Shown here piece by piece: positions 7,788 to 17,722 of a stretch of DNA of 64,000 nt. Position 1 is the first letter of the stretch, and the number at the start of each line of letters is the position of its first letter. A program made the translations under genes and the position numbers. The notes under the pieces are model-generated. The model had not been told where the DNA came from, did no database searches, and saw only the letters and a program-made list of their open reading frames with translations. Source of the stretch: Kallotenue papyrolyticum (lineage in GTDB: Bacteria; Chloroflexota; Chloroflexia; Chloroflexales; Kallotenuaceae); the NCBI RefSeq assembly GCF_000526415.1, contig NZ_JAGA01000004.1:62001-126000 (forward strand). Direction: 5' to 3'.

Positions 7788-8666
7788 ATGTTCTACATCA
7801 TCTTCAACCCTCACGCCGGGCGCGGACGCGCCGCCCGCCTGGAACCGCGTCTGCGCGCCGCGCTGCAGCATGCCGATCTGCCCTTCGAACTGGCGCGCAC
7901 CGGCGGGCCGGGGGATGCCTGGCGGCTGGCGCAGGCAGCCGCGGCGCGCGGCGGCTACACCGCGATCGTCGCGGCCGGCGGCGACGGCACGATGAACGAA
8001 GTCGCCAACGGTATGCGCGACGCCGGCCTACCGCTCGGGCTGATCCCGCTGGGCACCGGCAACGACCTGGTCAAGATGTTCGGCCTGCGCGCCAATCAGC
8101 CGGAACAAGCCGTGGCGCGTCTGCGGCAGGCCACACCGCGCACCATCGACATCGGCGTGGCCAACGGACGCGCCTTTCTCAACGGTCTGGGCTGTGGCTT
8201 CGACGCGCAGATCGCCGTGGAGACGCTGCGTCCGACGCGTCTGCGCGGCTTTGCCGTCTATCTGGTCGCGCTGCTGCGCGCCCTGCGCCATTATCGCGCG
8301 CCCTGGATGCGCGTGTGCGTTGACGATCGCGAACTGGTTGCCGGGCGGCTCCTGTTTGCGTCGGTCGGCAACGGGCGCTGCCAGGGCGGTGGCTTCTGGC
8401 TCACGCCACAGGCGCAGATCGACGATGGCCGTCTGGATGTGTGCACCTGCGCGCATATGCGCATCGACGAGATCCTGCGCCACGTGCCCCGGGTGCTACG
8501 CGGTACGCACGACCGGCTGCGCCAGGTGCGCATGACGCACGCGCAGCGCGTGGCGATCGAGAGCGACACGCCGGTGGCCGTCCACCTCGATGGCGAGATC
8601 CTGGGCACGGCCCTGCGCTCGGTCAGGATCGAGATCCAGCCCCGCGCGCTGTTGGTGCTGGCCTGA
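7788..8666 (+). CDS. Diacylglycerol/lipid kinase family protein
   Basis: A 292-residue protein of the DgkB/YegS lipid-kinase family, which phosphorylates diacylglycerol or related lipids using ATP. It opens with the family signature F-N-P-H-A-G-R-G, followed by G-G-D-G-T-M-N-E (nucleotide-binding loop, about residue 64) and P-L-G-T-G-N-D-L (about residue 87). The C-terminal half holds the usual beta-sandwich region with D-G-R-L-D-V. The ATG at 7788 is chosen because the protein signature starts immediately there. A 42-base gap separates it from the MFS gene downstream, so the two may be co-transcribed. Substrate cannot be told from sequence. Confidence 0.88.
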   Translation: MFYIIFNPHAGRGRAARLEPRLRAALQHADLPFELARTGGPGDAWRLAQAAAARGGYTAIVAAGGDGTMNEVANGMRDAGLPLGLIPLGTGNDLVKMFGLRANQPEQAVARLRQATPRTIDIGVANGRAFLNGLGCGFDAQIAVETLRPTRLRGFAVYLVALLRALRHYRAPWMRVCVDDRELVAGRLLFASVGNGRCQGGGFWLTPQAQIDDGRLDVCTCAHMRIDEILRHVPRVLRGTHDRLRQVRMTHAQRVAIESDTPVAVHLDGEILGTALRSVRIEIQPRALLVLA

Positions 8667-8708
8667 AGATCCTGAACGCGACGTTGCGCCACCACAGGGG
8701 GAGCGCAT

Positions 8709-10028
8709 ATGGAGTTCACCACCTCGGCAACGCCGCTACGGCGCGTACAAGCGCACCTGTCCGCTTTTCAGCAGGCGATGCTCAGCCTGTACTGGTTCGC
8801 CACCAGCGCGCACTGGGCAGCGATCCTCAGCATCCTGCTGCCGATCCAGGCCGAGCAGATCGGCGGCGCGGCCTTCAAGGGCCGCACGCTGGGCCTGATC
8901 CTGGCTGCCGGCGCAGCGGTGTCGATGGTGGTGGCGCCGGTCTTCGGCGCGCTGTCGGATCGCACGCCCACGCGCTGGGGGCGCCGCCATCCCTGGCTGG
9001 TGGTCGGCACGCTGCTCAACTGCCTGGGGCTGATCTGGCTGGCGGCCATTCCGGCGACGCGCGCGGCAATCCTGCTCTACATTCTGGCCTTTATGTGGAT
9101 CGAGCTGACCAACAACCTGGCGACCGCGCCCTACTCGGCGCTGATCCCCGATGTGGTGCCGCCCGAGCAGCGCGGCAGCGCCTCCGGCTGGATGGGGCTG
9201 ATGACCATGCTGGGCAGCTTCGCCGGCACAGCGATCGGCTTCGTGGTCGGCAGCATCGGCGTAGCGGCCTCGTACTGGCTGATCGCCGCGGTGATGCTGC
9301 TGGGCATGCTCGGCACGGTGCTGACCATCCGCGAGCCGGCGGTGACGCGCCGGCCACCGCCGTTTCGCTGGCGTGCCCTGGCCGCCGGGCTGGTCGAGCC
9401 GTTCCGTTCGCGCAACTTCGCCTGGGTCTTCTGGACGCGCTTTCTGGTGGTGATGGGCACCTTCACCGTCCAGCAGTTTCTGCAGTACTACATGGCCGAT
9501 GTGGTTGGCGCGCCCTTCCGCTTCTTCGGCGCGACGCTCACCGGCGATCCCGCCGCGGCAACCGCCTTTTTCCTACTGATGCTGCTGATCGGCGCGATCG
9601 CCAGCGCGCTGGTGGCCGGCGCGCTCTCGGATCGCTATGGACGCAAGCCGCTGGTGTACCTGTCGGGCGCATTGCAGGCGGCGGTGGTGGCCGTCTTCGT
9701 CTTCTACGGCTCGTTCGAGCTGGCGATCATTCTGGGGCTGGTCTTCGGCCTGGGCTACGGCGCCTACCAGAGTGTGGACTGGGCCCTGGCCACGGATGTA
9801 CTGCCCAGCCTCGACGACTATGCCAAAGACATGGGCGTGTGGCACATCGCCATTACCCTGCCGCAGGTGATCGCCACGCCCATCGCCGGCGTGCTGCTGG
9901 ATCTGTTCAGCCAGGTCGGGCAACGCGTTGGCCAGCCCACCCTGGGCTACAGCGTGATCTTCGGCCTGGCAACGCTCTACTTCGTGCTGGGCACGGTGCT
10001 GGTGCGTAACGTACGCGGCGTGCGCTAG
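8709..10028 (+). CDS. MFS transporter
   Basis: A 439-residue protein with 12 predicted membrane segments. It has the major facilitator loop motif between segments 2 and 3 (S-D-R-T-P-T-R-W-G-R-R-H-P) and a second copy between segments 8 and 9 (S-D-R-Y-G-R-K-P). The D-R-x3-R-W-G-R-R form is common in sugar:cation symporter-like and SLC45-like members, so a sugar substrate is possible but unproven. The start ATG is preceded by AGGGGGAG at a proper distance. Its 3' end overlaps the convergent glycosyltransferase gene by 4 bases, leaving no room for a separate terminator. Confidence 0.85.
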   Translation: MEFTTSATPLRRVQAHLSAFQQAMLSLYWFATSAHWAAILSILLPIQAEQIGGAAFKGRTLGLILAAGAAVSMVVAPVFGALSDRTPTRWGRRHPWLVVGTLLNCLGLIWLAAIPATRAAILLYILAFMWIELTNNLATAPYSALIPDVVPPEQRGSASGWMGLMTMLGSFAGTAIGFVVGSIGVAASYWLIAAVMLLGMLGTVLTIREPAVTRRPPPFRWRALAAGLVEPFRSRNFAWVFWTRFLVVMGTFTVQQFLQYYMADVVGAPFRFFGATLTGDPAAATAFFLLMLLIGAIASALVAGALSDRYGRKPLVYLSGALQAAVVAVFVFYGSFELAIILGLVFGLGYGAYQSVDWALATDVLPSLDDYAKDMGVWHIAITLPQVIATPIAGVLLDLFSQVGQRVGQPTLGYSVIFGLATLYFVLGTVLVRNVRGVR

Positions 10029-11245
10029 CCGGCGGCTACCGCGGCGCACAAGGCCAGGATGCGCCGTGCGCGTTCGGTGTAGGTCCATTGTTGCGCCAAG
10101 CGACGCGCGGCCTGGCCCATGCGCTCGCGCCGTTGCCGATCGGCGGCCAGTTCCGCCAGCGCGGCGCGCAGGTCGGCAACATCGCCACGCCGGACGAAGC
10201 GCGCCGCCGTCTCGTCCACCACCTCGCGCAACGCCGGCAGATCGACGCAGATGATCGGGCGGCCCATCGCCAGGTACTCGAACAGTTTGAGCGGCGAGGC
10301 GGTCACGTCGGTGACGGTGTCGGGCAGCGCCAGCACATCCGCCGCCGCCAGGTAGCGCGCCACCACCACCTGCGGCTGCGGCGCGACGAAGCGGATCGTA
10401 TCGCAGCCCAGGGCAGCCGCCTGCGCCCGGAGCGCCGCCACCTCGCGGGGTCGCCCGCCGACCAGCACGAGCTGGGCATCGGGCAGCCTGGCCGCAGCCC
10501 AGGCGTCGATCAGCCGCTCCAGACCGCGGTGCGCGAAGGTCATGCCGGCATAGGCCACCACAAAGGTGGTGCGCTCAAAGCCCAACGCCTCACGCGCGGC
10601 GTCGCGCGGCTGGGGAGCGTAGATCTCAGCATCGTAGGCATCCGGGATCACCGCACTGCGCGGCGGCTGCCAACCCAGGCGCGCCAGTTCGTCCAGGAAC
10701 TGCTGCGTCAGGGAAGCCACCGCCGCGCTGCGCGTCAGCGCCAGGCGATCGAGCAGGTGGAGCAGCCCGCGCGCCCAGGGCTCCTTGGCGCGCGAGGGAT
10801 TGGTCGTCTCCCAGTCGTGGGCTTCGTAGATCACACGCGCGCCGAGCAGCCGTCCCAGCAGGCCGGCCCACCAGGCGGCCAACACCACCTGACGCACATA
10901 GACCACCGCGTAGCGCCGGCCACGCGCGCGCTCCAGCAGCAGGTAGCCCAGACACATCCAGGCCCAGACGCTGTGCTCCAGATAGTAGAGCAGCGTGCTT
11001 TTGTGGAAGCGCGACAGCCGCCCGATGCCGGGGCGCAGCAGGTGTACCGCACCGATCTCGGCGAAGCGCGATGGCTCGCGCCATTTGCGCGGGATCAGCG
11101 CCAGCGTATCGGGGGCCAGACGCCGCAGCTCGCGCAGCGTACTCCAAGTCTGGATCGCGTTGGCCGACTGCAAGGTCAAGCTGGTGGGATAGGCTAGGTA
11201 GCAGATGCGCAGCTCCTGCGCGGGGCGGGGCCGCTCGTGCTGCAT
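10025..11245 (-). CDS. Glycosyltransferase family 4
   Basis: A 406-residue GT-B glycosyltransferase. The C-terminal half carries the GT4 donor-binding pattern: V-V-A-Y-A-G-M-T, L-V-L-V-G-G-R, then D-V-T-A-S-P-L-K-L-F-E-Y-L-A-M-G-R-P-I, the loop that binds the nucleotide-sugar phosphates. The N-terminal acceptor half holds I-Y-E-A-H-D-W-E. The ATG at 11245 (preceded by a GGAG-type site) overlaps the upstream stop by one base (TGATG); a GTG one codon earlier is the alternative. It is the last of three adjoining GT4 genes that overlap one another and are surely one operon, probably building a surface glycan or glycolipid. Sugar specificity is unknown. Confidence 0.88.
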   Translation of the reverse strand: MQHERPRPAQELRICYLAYPTSLTLQSANAIQTWSTLRELRRLAPDTLALIPRKWREPSRFAEIGAVHLLRPGIGRLSRFHKSTLLYYLEHSVWAWMCLGYLLLERARGRRYAVVYVRQVVLAAWWAGLLGRLLGARVIYEAHDWETTNPSRAKEPWARGLLHLLDRLALTRSAAVASLTQQFLDELARLGWQPPRSAVIPDAYDAEIYAPQPRDAAREALGFERTTFVVAYAGMTFAHRGLERLIDAWAAARLPDAQLVLVGGRPREVAALRAQAAALGCDTIRFVAPQPQVVVARYLAAADVLALPDTVTDVTASPLKLFEYLAMGRPIICVDLPALREVVDETAARFVRRGDVADLRAALAELAADRQRRERMGQAARRLAQQWTYTERARRILALCAAVAAG

Positions 11246-12525
11246 CACTCTCCTCGCTCCTGCGGCGCGCGACGCGCGTGCAGATGGTACAACAGCGTCT
11301 CCAGGCGTTCCACCAGCCGCTCCTCGCGGAAGCGCTCGGCAATCGTCTGCATGCCGCCGGCGATCAGACGTTGGCGCAACGCCTCGTCCTCCAACAACCT
11401 CAGAATAGCGCAGGCCAGGTCGTCGGGATCGTCATAGCGCGTCAACCAGCCGTTGACAGCGTGCGTGACGATCTCATTGACCACCGGGATGTCGCTGGCG
11501 ATCAACGGACAGCCGGCGGCCATGGCTTCGAGCAGCGTCAGGCCGAAGCCTTCGTAGCGCGTCGGCGTGACGTACACATCCACCGAGCGGTAGAGGTTGA
11601 TCAGCTCGGCATCTTCCACGCGCCCGCGCAGCACGATGCGTTCCCACACGCCCAGCTCGCGCGCCAGGAGTTCCAGGCGCCGGCGATCCTCCTGGTTGAG
11701 CCCCGACACCAACTGCACACTGACGCCGGGGTAGCGCTGCGCCACGCGCGGCAGCGCGCGCACCAGCAGATCATAGCCCTTGCGCGGCGTCAACTGGCCG
11801 ATGAACAGGAGCGCCGGACGCGGCAGCGCGATCGGCTGGCGGGGCGTGGCCCAGATCGCCTCGAAGTCGAGCCACAGCGGCAGCAGCGTCTGCGGCTGCG
11901 GCCAGCCGGCGCGGCGCAACGCCTCGGCCTCGTGGCGCGACACCGGCGCAAAGGCGTCGGCCACGGCCAGCGGCCAGTGCAAGGCATAGTTGCGCAGATG
12001 ATCGCGCAGGCGACCATCGCGGCGCAGCCGGCGCAAGAGTTGTGGCAGCGACCAGATCAGCCGCTCGTAGGTGGGCGGCGCGTCGTAGGGTCGCTCGCGA
12101 TCGCGCACCAGGTAGCGGTCGTGCAGCGGGCCGAGCCAGGTATAGACCGTCGGCACGCCGCGCTGTTTGGCCCAGCGCGTCGCGCCCCAGGCCAGCACGT
12201 TGCGCGGATGGAGCAGGTACAGCACATCGAAGGGACCGCTCGCCGTCAGCGCTGCGTGGAGCTGCCGCGTCGGCCAGTGCTGCACCGGCACGCGCCGCAC
12301 GATGATGCCGTCCACCTGATCCTCGGTCGCCGCCAGCGCCGGAATGCGCGGATCATGGTAGCCGATGTTGACGACCGTGTGCCCGCGCCGCGCCAGCGCG
12401 CGCCCGATCACGCGCTCGGGCCAGTGGCGAAAGACGTGGGTCGCGCCGCCCATGCCCACGATAGCGATGCGCAGCGGCGCGCGCGTGCGGCTTGGATAGG
12501 TCGCGTGCTGCATCGCTCTAGCCAT
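11245..12525 (-). CDS. Glycosyltransferase family 4
   Basis: A 426-residue GT-B enzyme and the middle gene of the three-gene GT4 run. Visible motifs are G-M-G-G-A near the start, L-L-F-I-G-Q-L-T-P-R-K-G-Y-D-L-L (donor-domain start, about residue 237) and T-R-Y-E-G-F-G-L-T-L-L-E-A-M-A-A-G, the E-x7-E catalytic/donor motif of GT4. It overlaps the upstream gene by 8 bases and the downstream gene by 1-4 bases, so all three are translated from one message. Ribosome-binding signals for the ATG at 12525 are weak, and an ATG at 12513 is possible. The acceptor and sugar cannot be read from the sequence. Confidence 0.88.
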   Translation of the reverse strand: MARAMQHATYPSRTRAPLRIAIVGMGGATHVFRHWPERVIGRALARRGHTVVNIGYHDPRIPALAATEDQVDGIIVRRVPVQHWPTRQLHAALTASGPFDVLYLLHPRNVLAWGATRWAKQRGVPTVYTWLGPLHDRYLVRDRERPYDAPPTYERLIWSLPQLLRRLRRDGRLRDHLRNYALHWPLAVADAFAPVSRHEAEALRRAGWPQPQTLLPLWLDFEAIWATPRQPIALPRPALLFIGQLTPRKGYDLLVRALPRVAQRYPGVSVQLVSGLNQEDRRRLELLARELGVWERIVLRGRVEDAELINLYRSVDVYVTPTRYEGFGLTLLEAMAAGCPLIASDIPVVNEIVTHAVNGWLTRYDDPDDLACAILRLLEDEALRQRLIAGGMQTIAERFREERLVERLETLLYHLHARRAPQERGE

Positions 12526-13645
12526 GCTGCGCCAGGCGCTGATAGACGCGCTCGATGCGCGCGGTCACTGCTTCCCAGGTGAACAGGCGCGTGACATGCG
12601 CGCGGCCGTTGGCCGCCAGCCGCTGCGCCAGGGCTGCGTCGTCGAGCAGCCGCGCGAGCGCCTGCGCCAGCGCCACGGGATCCTGCGCCGGCACTACCAG
12701 ACCGGTCTCGCCGTCGATCACCACCTCGCGGAAGCCGGCCCAGTCCGAAGCGACCACCGGGCGCTGACAGGCCAGCGCCTCGCACAGGGCCATGCCGAAG
12801 GTCTCACTGGCAAAGCTGGCGCCGACCACCACGTCGGCCAGCGCCAGCAGGCGCGGCATCAGCGCGTGCGGCACCGCGCCCAGAAAGGTAACCCGCTCAG
12901 CAACGCCCAGCTCGCACGCCAGCCGCTCAAGCGCCGGTCGGTAGGTGCCCGCACCGCCGATCAGCAGGCGCACCCGCAGCCGCGCCGGCAGGTGCGCCAG
13001 GGCCGCGATCGCGTACTGCACGCCTTTCCAGGGCTGCAACCGTCCGATCAGCACGACGGCGCGCTCGTCGGGCCGCAGCCAGCGCGCGCGCAGCGCAGCA
13101 TCAGGCGCGCGTGGGTGGAACAGCCCCGGATCGAAGCCGTTGAAGACCACCTCCGGCTGCCGTCCGTAGCGCGCCGCGACGGTGGCGGCATTGTAGCCGG
13201 AGCACGAAAGCCAGCCGTCGATCATCGGCGTCCACAGCCGATCGCCGGGATAGAAATCCTCGCCATGCCCGTGGTAGATCACCTTGGCGCCGGCCAGGCG
13301 CGCGCAGGGCGCGACCACGAAATCGTAGGGCTTGTGCAGGTGGACGATCGCGGGACGGGCCGCCAGCAGATTGGGCAGCGCGCCCGGCAGGAGCGACAGC
13401 CGCTCTAACAGCTTGGTCAGCTCGACATGACGGCGCAGTGGCCGCAGCGCGCGCCAGCGCATGCGATCCACGAAGGGAAAGCGCAGCACGCGCACACCGG
13501 GCACGCAGCGGCTGATCGTGCCCGCCCCACCGATGATCGTCACGCGATGCCCGCGCCGCGCCAGATGACGGCTGATCTCCCAGACAAAGGTTTCGACACC
13601 GCCTTCTTTGGTGGTGGTAGTCAGGTTATAGTGAACGATGTCCAC
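12518..13645 (-). CDS. Glycosyltransferase family 4
   Basis: A 375-residue GT4 enzyme and the first gene of the three-gene run. The N-terminal motif G-G-V-E-T-F-V-W-E-I-S-R-H-L-A is the classic acceptor-side glycine loop. R-L-Q-P-W-K-G-V-Q-Y-A (about residue 203) and A-S-F-A-S-E-T-F-G-M-A-L-C-E-A-L form the donor site with its two glutamates. Translation seems to begin at a GTG (13645) with only a weak upstream ribosome site. A promoter-like extended -10 lies at 13699-13707. The protein is closest in pattern to mannosyl- or glucosyltransferases of exopolysaccharide loci, an inference from motif style only. Confidence 0.87.
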   Translation of the reverse strand: MDIVHYNLTTTTKEGGVETFVWEISRHLARRGHRVTIIGGAGTISRCVPGVRVLRFPFVDRMRWRALRPLRRHVELTKLLERLSLLPGALPNLLAARPAIVHLHKPYDFVVAPCARLAGAKVIYHGHGEDFYPGDRLWTPMIDGWLSCSGYNAATVAARYGRQPEVVFNGFDPGLFHPRAPDAALRARWLRPDERAVVLIGRLQPWKGVQYAIAALAHLPARLRVRLLIGGAGTYRPALERLACELGVAERVTFLGAVPHALMPRLLALADVVVGASFASETFGMALCEALACQRPVVASDWAGFREVVIDGETGLVVPAQDPVALAQALARLLDDAALAQRLAANGRAHVTRLFTWEAVTARIERVYQRLAQHG

Positions 13646-13698
13646 GCTCTGCGTTGCAGGTGTTGCCGACGTTGGTCCTGGTGTTCAGGAGCGGGAGG

Positions 13699-13707
13699 AG
13701 TATACCA
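13699..13707 (-). promoter_or_regulatory. Extended -10 for the GT4 operon
   Basis: TGGTATACT on the minus strand, 53 bases upstream of the GTG start of the first GT4 gene. No -35 consensus is visible. Confidence 0.45.
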
Positions 13708-13725
13708 CACGCCGGCCCACAACGA

Positions 13726-13761
13726 AGCGGCAGGGCTGCCAGCGCCGCAGACCCTGCCGCT
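13726..13761 (-). terminator. Terminator hairpin after the transaldolase gene
   Basis: Perfect 10-bp stem (AGCGGCAGGG at 13726-13735, complement at 13752-13761) with a 16-base loop. On the minus strand it is followed by TTCGTTGT, a weak T-rich tail. It separates the transaldolase transcript from the GT4 operon promoter. Confidence 0.5.
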
Positions 13762-13784
13762 CGGCGCCGAGCCGGTGCGCCGGC

Positions 13785-14459
13785 CTAGCGCTCCGGCTCG
13801 GCAAAGACCGTCTTGGCGTCGGGCACGCTCTCCCAGTCCTTGAGGAAGCTGGTCAGCCCTTTGTCGGTGAGCGGATGCGCGATCATCTGCTCCAGCACCT
13901 TGGGCGGCATGGTGGCGATGTCGGCGCCGGCCTTGGCCGCTTCGACCACGTGCAGCGGATTGCGGATCGATGCCGCCAGAATCTCGGTCTGGAAGTTGTA
14001 GTTGCGGAAGATCTGCACGATCTCGCGCACAAGCTGCATGCCCTCCTGGCCGATGTCATCGTAGCGCCCCAGGAAGGGGCTGACGTAGGTCGCGCCGGCC
14101 TTGGCCGCCAGCAGGGCCTGCGCCGGCGAGAAGACCAGCGTGACGTTGGTTTTGATGCCCTCGGCGCTCAACTGGCGTACCGCTTTGAGTCCTTCGGCGA
14201 TCAGCGGCACCTTGACCACGATGTTGGGCGCCCACTGCGCCAGAATGCGCCCCTCTTTGATGATCTGCTCGGCGGTCAGCCCAACCGTCTCGGCGCTCAC
14301 CGGCCCTGTGCAGATCTCGCAGATCTCCAACACCGTCTCCTTGAAGCCGCGTCCGGCCCTGGCCGCCAGCGTGGGATTGGTGGTCACGCCATCGACCACG
14401 CCCAAGGCCACACCCCACTTGATCGCCTCGACATCCGCCGTGTCCAGAAAGATTTTCAT
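13785..14459 (-). CDS. Transaldolase / fructose-6-phosphate aldolase family, short form
   Basis: A 224-residue (beta/alpha)8-barrel enzyme of the short transaldolase (TalC/FSA) subfamily. It opens with M-K-I-F-L-D-T-A-D, contains G-V-T-T-N-P-T-L, and has the Schiff-base lysine in I-V-V-K-V-P-L (about residue 83). It transfers dihydroxyacetone units in the non-oxidative pentose phosphate route, or cleaves fructose 6-phosphate; the two activities cannot be told apart by eye. The ATG at 14459 is preferred because GGAGG sits six bases upstream and the family signature starts there. It lies between glycosyltransferase genes on the same strand, with its own ribosome site and a terminator-like hairpin after it. 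Confidence 0.92.
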   Translation of the reverse strand: MKIFLDTADVEAIKWGVALGVVDGVTTNPTLAARAGRGFKETVLEICEICTGPVSAETVGLTAEQIIKEGRILAQWAPNIVVKVPLIAEGLKAVRQLSAEGIKTNVTLVFSPAQALLAAKAGATYVSPFLGRYDDIGQEGMQLVREIVQIFRNYNFQTEILAASIRNPLHVVEAAKAGADIATMPPKVLEQMIAHPLTDKGLTSFLKDWESVPDAKTVFAEPER

Positions 14460-14480
14460 CACAACCTCCACGTGCTTGGC

Positions 14481-15479
14481 TTAGAGACCTGAGCGCAGAA
14501 CTGCGCCGTACTGGACGATGCGCGCGCGGCGCAGTGCCCGTTTATGGCCGAGCAGCCATTTGGCCGTTTCGATGCTGAGCTGGATGGTGTAGCTTGCCAA
14601 CAGAAAGGCCCGCAGCAGCCATGCCACCACGCGTCCCCAGCGCTGCCGCGCGTAGCGCAACTTGGCGCGGTTGAACTCGATATGCCGCCGCGCCAGGTTC
14701 TGCTCGCTACTCTTGCCCTCATGATGGCGGATCACCGCCGCCGGCAGATAGACGATCGCGCCGTGGCGGGCCAGGCGCTGTTGCCACTCCAGCTCTTCAG
14801 CGTACATAAAGAAGCCCTCATCCAGCAGGCCCGCTGCCTGGATCGCCGTGGTGCGCACCAGCAGCGCCGCGCCGACCAGCCAATCCACCGCCACCGGCGC
14901 AGCCACCGGCTGATCACCATAGCGGTAGCGCCGCGCCCAGGGATTGCCCGGCCACCACTGCTCCAGCAGCGTGCTCTCCCAGAAGAGCGTGCCGATGCTC
15001 GGGAAGCGCCGCCGCGATGATTGGAACGCGCCATCGGCGTAGCGCAACTGCGGCCCGACCACCACCACCTGCGGATGGTCATCCAGGTAGCGCAGCAAGG
15101 TTTGGAGCGCATCGCCGACGACCTCGGTATCCGGATTGAGCAGCAGGAACGCGCGCGGCGGATGCGGCTCGGCCAGGCAGCGGCGCAGCGCCACGTTGTT
15201 GCCGCCGGCAAAGCCCAGGTTGCGCTGCAGGGCGATCAACCGCACCTGCGCAAAGGCCGCCGCAACCATGTCCGCCGAACCATCCTGCGAAGCGTTGTCA
15301 ACCACCACGATCTCGGCGCGCAGGGGCGCTCGTTCCAGCGCAGCGACAAGCGACTCCAGACAACGGCGCAGCAGCTCGCGCACGTTGTAGGAGACGATGA
15401 TGATCGCCAGGTCGGGCGCGATCGCGTTCAGCGGACCAGCACCCGCTGCAGCGCCTTGAGATGCACGTATTTGACCCAC
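14481..15479 (-). CDS. Glycosyltransferase family 2 (rhamnosyltransferase-like)
   Basis: A GT-A fold glycosyltransferase of about 330 residues. Motifs: A-I-I-I-V-S-Y-N-V (N-terminal nucleotide strand), V-V-V-D-N-A-S-Q-D-G-S, N-L-G-F-A-G-G-N-N, L-L-L-N-P-D-T-E (the DxD-equivalent metal site) and F-F-M-Y-A-E-E-L-E-W, typical of the WcaA/rhamnosyltransferase group. The start is uncertain. The GTG at 15479 gives 16 residues before the fold begins; a CTG at 15431 directly overlapping the upstream stop is equally plausible, and no good ribosome site marks either. The C-terminal 60 residues are basic with a hydrophobic segment, suggesting membrane association. Confidence 0.87.
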   Translation of the reverse strand: MGQIRASQGAAAGAGPLNAIAPDLAIIIVSYNVRELLRRCLESLVAALERAPLRAEIVVVDNASQDGSADMVAAAFAQVRLIALQRNLGFAGGNNVALRRCLAEPHPPRAFLLLNPDTEVVGDALQTLLRYLDDHPQVVVVGPQLRYADGAFQSSRRRFPSIGTLFWESTLLEQWWPGNPWARRYRYGDQPVAAPVAVDWLVGAALLVRTTAIQAAGLLDEGFFMYAEELEWQQRLARHGAIVYLPAAVIRHHEGKSSEQNLARRHIEFNRAKLRYARQRWGRVVAWLLRAFLLASYTIQLSIETAKWLLGHKRALRRARIVQYGAVLRSGL

Positions 15480-16228
15480 TCGTAGTAGCCCATCACCACC
15501 GCCAGCGTCCACCCCAGCCGGCCATCGCGATAGCCCTGCCAGGTGATCAAGCGGCGGTTGATCTCGCGCAACGGCTGCAACACCAGGTTGCGCCACTTGG
15601 CGCGCACGCCGGCCAGCGCCAGCGTCTGCGCTTCGGCGATGGCATAGCGGCGCTGTTTGTGCCGCAGCTCACGCCACGATTCGATGTTGATGTGCAGCAG
15701 GTGGCCGCTCAGATGCGCTGTCGGCCCGTCCAACTGCGCCACCTCGTGCACCAGCCGCGCCTCGTCGTAGCGCGCGCGATCACGCCGCAGGAGCCGCAAC
15801 TGGTGATCGGGATACCAGCCCCCGCCCTTGAGCGGCGTGCCGAAGTAGAGGTTATAGCGCGGAATCCAATAGCCGACCACCGCGGTCGCATCATCCGCCG
15901 GCTGAGACGTGGCGCGCTCCCGCTCGCGCAGCGCGCGCAGCTCGGCACTCAACTCCGGCGTGAGCCGTTCGTCGGCGTCCAGAAAGAGCACCCAGCGACC
16001 ACGGCAGCAGCGCAGCGCCTGGTTGCGCAACTGCCCGAAGGACTCGAACAGCGATGTATGCACCGTTGCGCCATGCTCCTGCGCGATCGCGGCAGTACGG
16101 TCGCGGGTTCGCGCGTCCAGCAGCACGATCAGCTCATCGGCCACCGCGCGGGCCGACTCCAGCGCCGCGCCGATATGGCGCTCCTCATCACGGGCGATAA
16201 TCGCCACCGAAAGTACGACTTCTGCCAT
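15428..16228 (-). CDS. Glycosyltransferase family 2 (WaaE/KdtX-like)
   Basis: A 266-residue GT-A enzyme that resembles the WaaE/KdtX lipopolysaccharide-core glucosyltransferase group. Motifs: S-V-A-I-I-A-R-D-E-E-R-H-I near the start, V-L-L-D-A-R-T-R-D-R-T, F-L-D-A-D-E-R-L (metal site) and Y-N-L-Y-F-G in the acceptor region. The end of the protein, W-V-K-Y-V-H-L-K, is amphipathic. The ATG at 16228 is chosen because the fold begins six residues later; a GTG at 16249 is the alternative. Its stop is adjacent to or overlapped by the start of the next GT2, so the pair is co-transcribed. If the host is a monoderm or atypical diderm, the product is probably a glycolipid or wall glycan rather than true LPS. 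Confidence 0.87.
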   Translation of the reverse strand: MAEVVLSVAIIARDEERHIGAALESARAVADELIVLLDARTRDRTAAIAQEHGATVHTSLFESFGQLRNQALRCCRGRWVLFLDADERLTPELSAELRALRERERATSQPADDATAVVGYWIPRYNLYFGTPLKGGGWYPDHQLRLLRRDRARYDEARLVHEVAQLDGPTAHLSGHLLHINIESWRELRHKQRRYAIAEAQTLALAGVRAKWRNLVLQPLREINRRLITWQGYRDGRLGWTLAVVMGYYEWVKYVHLKALQRVLVR

Positions 16229-16442
16229 CGCGTCCGTCTTCGTCTGCACAGGAGATATTGTAGCCTCAGCTCCTGCCCTGCGGCAATCCTGCTGCTGCCG
16301 CCAGCTGTAACAACGACGCGGGCGCGCGCCGGAACGGGCAAGCGATCAGCACCCATCCAAGCGAGCACGATGCCGTTGCGACCTCCTGGCGCACGTCTCG
16401 CGCAGCCATGAGCGCCAGGCTGCGCCTGCGCGCAACACCAAA

Positions 16443-16469
16443 GGCCGGCGCTGCAGACAAGCGCCGGCC
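16443..16469 (-). terminator. Rho-independent terminator for gap
   Basis: A perfect 10-bp stem (GGCCGGCGCT / AGCGCCGGCC) with a 7-base loop. On the minus strand it is followed by TTTGGTGTT. It is placed 30 bases after the GAPDH stop codon. The rest of 16229-16499 shows nothing else I can name. Confidence 0.72.
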
Positions 16470-16499
16470 TCGGCAGATACCGACGTCTGGTCAGGCGGC

Positions 16500-17537
<1,038 letters not shown>

Positions 17538-17561
17538 CTATGCTCCTTGTACTCGATGCAT

Positions 17562-17612
17562 GGAATGCGCGTCGCCCGACAACGCATTCCTACCTCCTTG
17601 CATAGGATAGCA
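17562..17612 (-). promoter_or_regulatory. gap promoter -10 and structured leader
   Basis: On the minus strand an extended -10 TGCTATCCT (17604-17612) is followed by AGGAGG (17593-17598), then an 8-bp inverted repeat GGAATGCG / CGCATTCC (17562-17569 and 17583-17590), then a second GGAG before the gap ATG. The first AGGAGG sits five bases before an out-of-frame ATG (17587) inside the hairpin. Confidence 0.5.
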
Positions 17613-17682
17613 CATCCCGCTCCATGCGCAACCGGAGCACCCGCGCATCAAGGCGCGTGCCAACGCGCGCCGCTGGCGTCTG

Positions 17683-17691
17683 TGCTACAAT
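17683..17691 (+). promoter_or_regulatory. Extended -10 promoter for the CvpA-like gene
   Basis: TGCTACAAT lies 31 bases upstream of the ATG at 17723, with no clear -35. Confidence 0.5.
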
Positions 17692-17722
17692 GGCGGCAGG
17701 TCGCGGGAGGACGGCATCGTCT

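Noticed and set aside
8441-10009. A 522-codon plus-strand frame overlapping the lipid kinase and MFS genes
   Set aside because: It crosses two clear genes in another frame, with low-complexity Arg/Gly/Ala-rich product.
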